From Chloroflexota bacterium (GTDB taxonomy: Bacteria; Chloroflexota; Anaerolineae; Anaerolineales; Villigracilaceae): a stretch of DNA of 5,052 nucleotides. Below, in pieces: positions 1 through 5,052 of this stretch. The stretch's first letter is position 1; each line of letters opens with the position of its first letter. The position numbers were made by a program, and so were the translations under genes. The stretch is from NCBI GenBank assembly GCA_016191985.1, contig JACPVB010000077.1, forward strand, positions 1 to 5,052. Direction: 5' to 3'. The notes beneath the pieces were generated by a model. The model saw nothing but the letters and a program-made list of their open reading frames with translations, ran no database searches and was not told the DNA's origin.

Positions 1-635
1 ACCTTGCCAAACCGGCAGGCACGGGACCTTTCCCCTCTGTGATCGTAATCCAGGAATGGTGGGGATTGGATGCCCAAACCAAATCTATTGCGGACCGATT
101 CGCAAAAGAAGGCTATCTGGCCTTTGCGCCTGACCTGTATCACGGCGAACTTGCCAAACTCGGCGACGGTGACATGGCCATGAAGCTCGTGCAAAAATAT
201 GGGCCTCATGCGCCAAAGGAATTGGAAACCGTTTTCGACGCGTTGAAATCCCATCCCGATTGCAATGGCAAAGTTGGCAGTGTCGGCTTTTGCTTTGGCG
301 GGAGGATGTCACTTGCCTTAAGCGCGGTCCGTCCACTTGAGGCGGTTTGCACATTCTATGGCGGCGGAATGCAAACGGTTTTCGATCAATTGCGCACCAA
401 CCTGAAAGCGCCTGTGCTTGGCTTCTTTGGCGATGCGGACACATCCATCCCAGCCGGGACGGTGGAGGAATTCGACAAACTTCTCGATGACGTTGGCGTG
501 GAGCATGAAGTCATCACGTACCCTAATTCCGGTCACGCCTTCTTCCGCGATAGCGACCCAAGCGTGTACATCCCCGAAGCGGCAAAAGACGCCTGGGAAC
601 GCGCAAAGAAATTTTTCAACAAGCACCTTGGATAA
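1..635 (+). CDS. Dienelactone hydrolase family protein (5' end outside the window)
   Basis: This is an alpha/beta-hydrolase of the dienelactone hydrolase (carboxymethylenebutenolidase-like) family, probably cytoplasmic and acting on small lactones or esters; the true substrate cannot be told. The first full codon is at base 3, and 210 residues are visible to the TAA stop at 633-635. The reading frame is open to the window edge, and the residues before the GTG at 39 (LAKPAGTGPFPS) match the usual N-terminal strand of the family, so the gene starts upstream and GTG 39 is not the start. About 20-30 residues are missing compared with the usual length of roughly 230-240. The catalytic set is complete: Glu in QEWWG (54-56), nucleophile Cys in the elbow GFCFGG (291-293), Asp in GDADTSIP (438-440), His in SGHAFF (534-536). 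The Cys nucleophile separates it from ordinary serine esterases. A strong hairpin begins at the stop codon. Family assignment is firm; substrate is unknown. Confidence 0.93.
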   Translation, partial: LAKPAGTGPFPSVIVIQEWWGLDAQTKSIADRFAKEGYLAFAPDLYHGELAKLGDGDMAMKLVQKYGPHAPKELETVFDALKSHPDCNGKVGSVGFCFGGRMSLALSAVRPLEAVCTFYGGGMQTVFDQLRTNLKAPVLGFFGDADTSIPAGTVEEFDKLLDDVGVEHEVITYPNSGHAFFRDSDPSVYIPEAAKDAWERAKKFFNKHLG

Positions 636-676
636 TAACGAAGGCCCCGCGTTAAACGCGGGGCCTTCGTTATTAT
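632..676. terminator. Long perfect hairpin at the end of the hydrolase gene, likely bidirectional terminator
   Basis: Bases 632-653 and 655-676 are perfect reverse complements centred on base 654. The core is very GC-rich (GGCCCCGCG pairing with CGCGGGGCC), with AT-rich outer arms. The hydrolase stop codon at 633-635 is part of the left arm. On the + strand the GC stem is followed by TTATTATTT, giving a plausible though not ideal U-rich tail. The matching AT-rich arm on the other side could also stop transcription coming from the convergent channel gene. Function is inferred from structure and position. Confidence 0.85.
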
Positions 677-686
677 TTACTCACCT
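672..686 (+). repeat. Direct repeat, left copy (15 bp)
   Basis: ATTATTTACTCACCT is identical to bases 848-862. The first nine bases act as the putative target-site duplication; the last six are the first bases of the element itself. It overlaps the right edge of the terminator palindrome. Confidence 0.8.
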
Positions 687-847
687 TACGCAGGACAAGT
701 ATTTTCCACGGCATGTCCTTCGACTGCGCTCGGCGAGCTCTCGCTTCGCTCACATCATCCCGATATCCTTCGGGAGGACGAAGTTCGCGCTGAGCGGAGA
801 GCGGGGGTTCGTCCCGCTCGTAGTCGAAGCGGAAGTGCGTAAGATGA
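681..847. mobile_element. MITE-like palindromic intergenic element (167 bp)
   Basis: The ends are imperfect terminal inverted repeats: TCACCTTACGCA at 681-692 and TGCGTAAGATGA at 836-847 pair at 11 of 12 positions. Immediately outside them is an exact 9-bp direct repeat, ATTATTTAC, at 672-680 and 848-856, as expected for a target-site duplication. Inside are further complementary blocks, including CTTCGACT (718-725) with AGTCGAAG (822-829), GCTCTC (737-742) with GAGAGC (797-802), and a small TCCT/AGGA hairpin around 766-776. No credible coding sequence lies inside. I recall similar CTTCGACTRCGCTC-type palindromic repeats in many environmental bacterial genomes, but I cannot count copies here. 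It could instead be a static intergenic palindrome; insertion is inferred from the ends and flanks. Confidence 0.55.
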
Positions 848-862
848 ATTATTTACTCACCT
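848..862 (+). repeat. Direct repeat, right copy (15 bp)
   Basis: This is an exact copy of 672-686, starting directly after the right terminal inverted repeat of the palindromic element. It lies 16 bases downstream (on the - strand) of the channel gene stop codon. Because the identity runs six bases past the expected 9-bp duplication, replication slippage or an older partial copy is an alternative to simple insertion. Confidence 0.8.
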
Positions 863-878
863 GTGCGAGCGAACTATT

Positions 879-1901
879 CTATGCTGAAATTGAAGTAAGC
901 AATTGTTTATAGGGAATGATAAGCTCAAAAATAAATACATAAGCCATAATCGCAATCCATAAAAGCGGGACCAGCCAGCGGGTCTGCGCATGGAGACGTT
1001 CCGCCTTCTCCTGTTTTTTTTCATTTACAAGCACCATCATCATGACGGAAACAACCAGCGACAGAAAAACGATCAGGTAGGTCCAGATCATGAACTTGTC
1101 GATAAAGGTCAGGTAGCCGGTGGCAGGGACTCCCGCCACGAGCGAGATGTGATACAGAACGATGGCAACCAGCGTGGAAGAGACCAGCGCAAGGCGCTCG
1201 GTCGTGGCATTCGTCTTCATTAAATAAGACAACATGCCGATCATCACGATCACAATCGCAGCAAAGACCGTTTTCATAAACGCGCCGAACCAATCTCTTT
1301 CAAGGAATAGCCACAGGTTCAAACGGTCAAAGGTTATATCGGGGTCGCCATATTCGATGACATAAGTCGTACCTCCGTCATAGTTTTTATTATGGAACCA
1401 TCCCGCAGGGTTAAACAGATAGGGGTCCACGATGATGGAGGAATATTCATACGAAATTTCGTCTGAGGAATACTCCTTATCTTCAATATAAACATCCACG
1501 TATAAATAATCGAACGGATAGTAGGTGTAATCCACCCTGCCGATCATATCGGCTTTGACGCGGTATTCATAATAGGTGAATGGAATCGACGTGCCCTGGT
1601 CTTGTACATCCAGCCCGGATGTGCTGTTCAAGACATCCCATTTCGGCTCGCGCTCACAAGGAGAATCCGCACAACTAAACATGAGATAAAAATCCATGGA
1701 ATACGTACCGGCGTTCAGGTCAATATCGAATAGATTAAGGACGATGACTTGCACGTTGTAAACATCGGCAGAAATCTGGGCGGTATGACGGGCCAGCCTC
1801 GCATGTTGTTCTTTTGGCGCTATCCGCATTGGCGCAAAAGCCGAAAGGACAAAAATAACAGCAAAAAGGAAAATAAGATGATAAGCAAAAATTTTCTTCA
1901 T
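879..1901 (-). CDS. Prokaryotic pentameric ligand-gated ion channel (GLIC/ELIC-like)
   Basis: This 340-residue membrane protein is probably a pentameric channel of the Cys-loop receptor superfamily. An N-terminal signal-like segment (about 1-24) is followed by a beta-rich extracellular domain (about 43-203). That domain carries an early strand resembling the family's first strands (NVQVIVLNLFDIDLNAGTY) and the hallmark YPFD at 128-131. Four membrane helices follow, at about 205-227, 236-258, 268-292 and 308-330, with a short M3-M4 loop. Pore helix M2 starts ERL (235-237) and ends GVPATGYLTFID, with the same E-to-P spacing as recalled ELIC, and it shares STL with GLIC. Cysteines flanking the YPFD loop are absent, as in bacterial members. 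The extracellular domain is short and M1 lacks the usual proline. I chose the ATG at 1901 because GGGAG (1913-1909) lies seven bases upstream and a signal-like sequence follows; an in-frame ATG at 2051 would read through the promoter. Ligand and ion selectivity are unknown. Confidence 0.85.
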   Translation of the reverse strand: MKKIFAYHLIFLFAVIFVLSAFAPMRIAPKEQHARLARHTAQISADVYNVQVIVLNLFDIDLNAGTYSMDFYLMFSCADSPCEREPKWDVLNSTSGLDVQDQGTSIPFTYYEYRVKADMIGRVDYTYYPFDYLYVDVYIEDKEYSSDEISYEYSSIIVDPYLFNPAGWFHNKNYDGGTTYVIEYGDPDITFDRLNLWLFLERDWFGAFMKTVFAAIVIVMIGMLSYLMKTNATTERLALVSSTLVAIVLYHISLVAGVPATGYLTFIDKFMIWTYLIVFLSLVVSVMMMVLVNEKKQEKAERLHAQTRWLVPLLWIAIMAYVFIFELIIPYKQLLTSISA

Positions 1902-1908
1902 TGCAATG

Positions 1909-1913
1909 CTCCC
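1909..1913 (-). promoter_or_regulatory. Ribosome binding site of the channel gene
   Basis: On the - strand GGGAG sits seven bases before the ATG at 1901-1899. It decides the start in favour of the 340-residue protein beginning MKKIF, over the longer in-frame possibility starting at 2051. Confidence 0.8.
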
Positions 1914-1958
1914 GTGTGAATTTTTTAAAATCGAACCAAAACAGGATTCAACAGTTTC

Positions 1959-1986
1959 ATTATACAAAAAAGAACGGGATTGCGAA
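1959..1986 (-). promoter_or_regulatory. Sigma-70-type promoter for the channel gene
   Basis: On the - strand a perfect TATAAT occupies 1964-1959. A weak -35 box, TTCGCA (1986-1981, four of six consensus bases), lies 16 bases upstream. Transcription would start near 1952 and give a leader of about 50 bases that contains the GGGAG ribosome binding site. The -10 call is good; the -35 call is modest. Confidence 0.6.
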
Positions 1987-2002
1987 ACACAATATTTATC
2001 AG

Positions 2003-2031
2003 TTGACAAATCCTCCGCACTCCTGTACCCT
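2003..2031 (+). promoter_or_regulatory. Sigma-70-type promoter giving a probable leaderless helicase mRNA
   Basis: A perfect -35 box TTGACA (2003-2008) is followed by a 17-base spacer and a -10-like TACCCT (2026-2031, of the form TANNNT). The usual start distance of about seven bases after the -10 falls on the A of the ATG at 2038. No purine-rich ribosome binding site lies between the -10 and the ATG, which fits a leaderless transcript. The -35 boxes of this promoter and of the divergent channel promoter are only 16 bases apart, so a shared regulator is possible, though I see no clear operator. Confidence 0.6.
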
Positions 2032-2037
2032 AGCTTC

Positions 2038-4137
2038 ATGGACCCGCTCACCCCTACCCTCAGCCTGCCTCAACAACAAATCGTTGACTCTCCCCTCGGC
2101 ATTAAGCTCTTCGTCCGCGGCAAGGCAGGGACCGGGAAAACCACCACAGGTGTGGAGCGGATGCGCCAACTGCTCGCCCAGGGCATCCCCGCAGACTCGA
2201 TCCTCATGCTCACCCCGCAGCGGACGTTGCAGGAGCCGTATCTCGACCTGCTGTATAGTCCCGAACGGAGTGCAGGCGGCGAAGTCACCTCCGCGACGAT
2301 TGGCGGTCTCGCCAAACGCATGTGCGACCTGTTCTGGCCCATCGCCGCAGAAGCCTCTGGATTTAAAAACCCGCAATTGCCCCCCACGTTCCTCACGTTG
2401 GAAACCGCGCAATACTATATGGCGCATCTTGTGCGCCCGTTGATCGAAGAGCAGGGATATTTTCAATCCCTTACCATCAACCGCAACCGCTTGTATTCCC
2501 AGATCATAGATAATTTAAATAAAGCCGCCGTGATCGGCTTCCCGCATACCGAAATTCAAGCACGCCTGGATTCCGCCTGGTTTGGCGACCCGTCCCAACG
2601 CCGCATCTATGCGGACGGGCAGGAATGCGCCTCGTTATTTCGCACATTCTGTCTCGAACATAATTTGCTTGATTTCTCGCTTCAATTGGAAGTGTTCGCA
2701 AATATTCTTTGGCCTCACCCACAAGTGCGGGAATATCTTTCGAGCCAATACCAGCATCTGATCTACGACAACGTGGAAGAGGATGTCCCCCGCGCGCATG
2801 ATATCCTCCGCGAGTGGATGGATAATTTCCAATCGGCGCTGCTCATCCACGACAATGATGCGGGGTATCGAAACTTCCTCGGAGGAGATGCAGCTAGCGG
2901 CGCGGCCCTGAGCGAGTTGTGCGATCAGGTCATCTCGTTCGATGAAAGTTTCGTCTCATCCAATCCCATCCTTGAATTATCCGATGGACTGGTAAGCGCG
3001 ATCCTGTCATCCGAAAGACAATCCCCTTCCACCAGTGAAGAGCGTGGATTTGAAATTCTGTCGGCGCGCTTCTACCCTGAAATGCTCGACCAGGTGACGG
3101 AAAAAATTTTGCAATCCATCGACGATGGCATCCCGCCGTCCGAGATCGTGATCCTCGCGCCCTATCTTTCGGATGCGCTGCGATTCTCAATTACAAATCG
3201 TTTGGGGGAAAAGGAAATTCCGTGGCGCACGCATCGTCCGTCGCGCTCGCTGCGGGACGAGACCGCCAGCCAAACGCTGTTGACACTTTCCGCACTGGCG
3301 CACCCACATTGGAATGTGCACCCGAATAAATATGATGTGGCTCATACATTGATGTTTGCATTGAACACGGACCTCGTGCGCGCGCAACTGTTGACCGATA
3401 TTGTCTATCGTCAAAAAGACATCAAGCTCTCCACCTTTGAAGAGATCAAGCCTGAGATGCAGGAACGCATCACGTATGCGCTTGGTGAACGATACACCAA
3501 CCTGCGTATGTGGCTGATGAATTATCGCGAAGACAACCCATTGCCGTTGGATTTTTATTTGCGGAAATTATTCGGCGAAGTGATCTCCCAGCCTGATTAC
3601 GGTTTCCACGAAAACATGGACGCCGTGCGCGTGGCCGCAAGCCTGATCGAATCCATTAAAAAATTCCGCAATGCGATGGAGCCTTCAACACCAAACCTGT
3701 CGGGTTTCGATCTTGGAAAAGAATATCTCACGATGCTGGCAGACGGTGTGATCGCCGCGCAATATTTGGAATCATGGCGCAGTGAAAATAAGGATGCGGT
3801 TCTCGTCGCGCCTGCCTATTCCTTCCTGATGATGAACCGCCCTGCCACCATCCAATTTTGGATCGACCCTGGTTCCAGCGGCTGGGTGGAACGCCTCTCG
3901 CAGCCGTTGACTCATCCGTATGTGCTTTCACGTCAATGGGAGCAGGGACAGTTGTGGATGGATTCTGACGAAGTGGCCGCAGAAACCGAGTCCCTTGCGC
4001 GGTTGGTTGGTGGATTGCTTAGCCGCTGCAAGGAAAAAATCATTCTGGCGCTGGCAGATTTAGGCGAGGCAGGCTTTGAAGGACGCGGGGTGTTGCTGCG
4101 GGCATTTCAGAAAGTGTTACAACAAGACCAAATTTGA
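2038..4137 (+). CDS. Diverged superfamily 1 (UvrD/PcrA/AddB-like) DNA helicase, probably ATPase-altered
   Basis: This 699-residue protein has the layout of an SF1 helicase, expected to act on DNA in the cytoplasm, probably in repair or recombination. A Q-motif-like LPQQQ (10-14) precedes an intact Walker A, GKAGTGKTT (28-36). LMLTPQRTL (57-64) fits motif Ia and TSATIGGLAKRM (84-95) fits motif Ib. Motif II is YDNVEED (243-249), where UvrD has VDEFQDT, so the catalytic Glu is Asn245. Motif III is HDNDAGY (271-277) and lacks the usual GDxxQ glutamine. SEIVILAP (368-375) resembles motif IV, and LLSRCKEKIIL (660-670) resembles motif VI with its Arg kept; motif V is not clear. No Fe-S cysteine cluster or PD-(D/E)XK nuclease is visible, unlike AddB. 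I chose the ATG at 2038 because the Q motif follows closely and the promoter overlaps anything upstream. The lipoprotein gene follows after seven bases. The fold call is good; catalytic activity is uncertain. Confidence 0.8.
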   Translation: MDPLTPTLSLPQQQIVDSPLGIKLFVRGKAGTGKTTTGVERMRQLLAQGIPADSILMLTPQRTLQEPYLDLLYSPERSAGGEVTSATIGGLAKRMCDLFWPIAAEASGFKNPQLPPTFLTLETAQYYMAHLVRPLIEEQGYFQSLTINRNRLYSQIIDNLNKAAVIGFPHTEIQARLDSAWFGDPSQRRIYADGQECASLFRTFCLEHNLLDFSLQLEVFANILWPHPQVREYLSSQYQHLIYDNVEEDVPRAHDILREWMDNFQSALLIHDNDAGYRNFLGGDAASGAALSELCDQVISFDESFVSSNPILELSDGLVSAILSSERQSPSTSEERGFEILSARFYPEMLDQVTEKILQSIDDGIPPSEIVILAPYLSDALRFSITNRLGEKEIPWRTHRPSRSLRDETASQTLLTLSALAHPHWNVHPNKYDVAHTLMFALNTDLVRAQLLTDIVYRQKDIKLSTFEEIKPEMQERITYALGERYTNLRMWLMNYREDNPLPLDFYLRKLFGEVISQPDYGFHENMDAVRVAASLIESIKKFRNAMEPSTPNLSGFDLGKEYLTMLADGVIAAQYLESWRSENKDAVLVAPAYSFLMMNRPATIQFWIDPGSSGWVERLSQPLTHPYVLSRQWEQGQLWMDSDEVAAETESLARLVGGLLSRCKEKIILALADLGEAGFEGRGVLLRAFQKVLQQDQI

Positions 4138-4140
4138 GGT
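4136..4140 (+). promoter_or_regulatory. Ribosome binding site of the lipoprotein gene, overlapping the helicase stop
   Basis: GAGGT lies four bases before the ATG at 4145 and shares its first two bases with the helicase TGA stop (4135-4137). This suggests translational coupling and one transcript for both genes. No separate promoter is evident in the seven-base gap. Confidence 0.75.
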
Positions 4141-4144
4141 ATTT

Positions 4145-5052
4145 ATGAGTAAAAAATTACCAGTATCCTTTGCCGTTCTATTTCTTGCCACTCTTGCCTG
4201 TCAATTTTTTTCCCCCCAAACAGCAGAGCCTACTACCGCACCCATTCCCACCGAAGAAGAAACCCAGGCCGTTGAACAACCGACGCAGGAACAAATTGTG
4301 GCTGAAGCAAACATCGCAGATTGCCCACTTTTCCCAGCGGATAATTATTGGAACACACCCATTGATGCGCTTCCGACTCACCCACAGTCTGATGCGTGGA
4401 TCGAAAACATTGGCTCCGCTGAAGGTTTCCACATGGACTTTGGTTCAGGTGAAATCGACGGCGGCCTCATTGGAATCCCATTTCATGTCGTAACGGGATC
4501 AACCGTCCCGAAGTATGACCCGCAGTTTTATTATGCTGAGGAGTCAGATGTTGGGCCTTATCCAATTCCTGAAAATCCAAGTATTGAAGCTGGGGATGAT
4601 CACCACATCATTGTGGTCGATACAGAAACTTGCACTTTATATGAAATTTTCGATGCAAGTTTTGACAATGGAAATTGGAGCGGCGGCGGCGGTGCAATTT
4701 GGGATTTGAACTCGAATGACTTTCGCCCCGCAGAATGGACATCTGCGGACGCCGCAGGTTTGCCCATTTTGCCTGGCCTTGTCCGTTATGATGAGATCGC
4801 CGCAGGTGAAATCAATCATGCCTTGCGCTTCACCGTGGAACAAACGGCTGGATATATCTGGCCTGCAACACATCAAACAGACGATCCACAAGATGGGATT
4901 CCTCCCATGGGCGCGCGTTTCCGCTTGAAAGCTGATTACGATATCTCAGGCTTTCCACCTGAAATGCAAGTTCTTTTGCAGGCGTTCAAAACGTATGGAA
5001 TTATTCTCGCAGACAATGGCTCAAACTGGTACATCAGCGGCGCACCCGATGA
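4145..5052 (+). CDS. Uncharacterised secreted lipoprotein (3' end outside the window)
   Basis: The frame from ATG 4145 is open to the window edge, giving 302 visible residues and no stop. The N-terminus (MSKKLPVSFAVLFLATLAC) is a lipoprotein signal peptide with lipobox LATLAC; Cys19 (4199-4201) would be lipidated. A Thr/Pro/Glu/Gln-rich tether (about 24-52) leads to a single globular domain from about residue 58. Distinctive blocks are FPADNYWN (63-70), ESDVGPYPIP (133-142), DDHHIIVVD (151-159), SADAAGLPILPGLVRYDE (200-217), NHALRFTV (224-231), PPMGARFRLK (253-262) and YGIILADNGSNW (284-295). I recall these from a widespread family of secreted proteins in Actinobacteria and Chloroflexi with no known function to me. 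Cys60 and Cys163 could form a disulfide. I would expect a few dozen more codons past the window. The protein probably sits on the outer face of the membrane; a catalytic or sugar-binding role would be a guess. Confidence 0.85.
   Translation, partial: MSKKLPVSFAVLFLATLACQFFSPQTAEPTTAPIPTEEETQAVEQPTQEQIVAEANIADCPLFPADNYWNTPIDALPTHPQSDAWIENIGSAEGFHMDFGSGEIDGGLIGIPFHVVTGSTVPKYDPQFYYAEESDVGPYPIPENPSIEAGDDHHIIVVDTETCTLYEIFDASFDNGNWSGGGGAIWDLNSNDFRPAEWTSADAAGLPILPGLVRYDEIAAGEINHALRFTVEQTAGYIWPATHQTDDPQDGIPPMGARFRLKADYDISGFPPEMQVLLQAFKTYGIILADNGSNWYISGAPD

Noticed and set aside
39..41. GTG as the start of the hydrolase
   Set aside because: The frame stays open to the window edge and the upstream residues match the family N-terminus, so the start lies before base 1.
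681..862. CRISPR-like repeats
   Set aside because: There are only two copies of one 15-bp direct repeat and no spacer series; the pattern fits a target duplication instead.
418..912. Long + strand open frame across the hydrolase end and the intergenic region
   Set aside because: It is out of frame with the hydrolase, runs through the terminator and the palindromic element, and ends inside the channel gene; its translation looks like no protein family.
1921..1930. T-run followed by AAAA as a terminator in the channel leader
   Set aside because: No GC-rich stem precedes it; it is simply AT-rich leader sequence between the promoter and the ribosome binding site.
1906..2037. An in-frame ATG at 1906 that would add 44 residues to the helicase
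   Set aside because: This stretch contains both divergent promoters, has no ribosome binding site, and encodes a composition unlike a helicase N-terminus; the Q motif begins right after the ATG at 2038.
1902..2051. An in-frame ATG at 2051 (- strand) that would extend the channel by 50 residues
   Set aside because: It would read through the channel's own -10 box and ribosome binding site and bury the signal-like sequence that starts at 1901.
4170..4928. Several short + and - strand open frames in the last 900 bases
   Set aside because: They are shadows of the lipoprotein frame that starts at 4145 and stays open to the window end; only that frame shows a signal peptide, lipobox and conserved blocks.

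Overview
The window looks like a chromosomal segment of a free-living bacterium of moderate GC content. Anaerolineae or another Chloroflexota lineage is my best guess. The guess rests on the style of the Thr/Pro/Glu-rich lipoprotein linker, the diverged UvrD-like helicase, and the short palindromic intergenic repeat. It is an inference from memory, not a database result. No tRNA, rRNA, CRISPR array, phage gene or transposase gene is visible.

Layout: (1) bases 1-635, + strand, hold the 3' part of a dienelactone hydrolase family gene whose start lies upstream of the window. (2) Bases 632-676 form a near-perfect 22-bp-arm palindrome that includes the hydrolase stop codon and probably works as a terminator. 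(3) Bases 681-847 are a small non-coding palindromic element with terminal inverted repeats and a 9-bp direct repeat on each side, which looks like a MITE. (4) Bases 879-1901, - strand, encode a compact prokaryotic pentameric ligand-gated ion channel (GLIC/ELIC-like) convergent with the hydrolase. (5) Bases 1902-2037 are a divergent promoter region with recognisable sigma-70-type boxes on both strands; the + strand promoter appears to produce a leaderless mRNA. (6) Bases 2038-4137, + strand, encode a diverged superfamily 1 (UvrD/PcrA/AddB-like) helicase with an intact Walker A but altered motifs II and III. (7) Bases 4145 to the window end, + strand, encode an uncharacterised secreted lipoprotein, seven bases after the helicase stop and cut by the window edge.

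The hydrolase and the channel are independent transcription units that end facing each other. The channel and the helicase are divergently transcribed from one 136-bp region. The helicase and lipoprotein probably form a two-gene operon, since the helicase stop codon lies inside the lipoprotein ribosome binding site. I see no obvious shared pathway linking hydrolase, channel and helicase. The items most worth a second look are the compact channel with no Cys-loop, the helicase with a replaced catalytic Glu, its leaderless promoter, and the MITE-like element.
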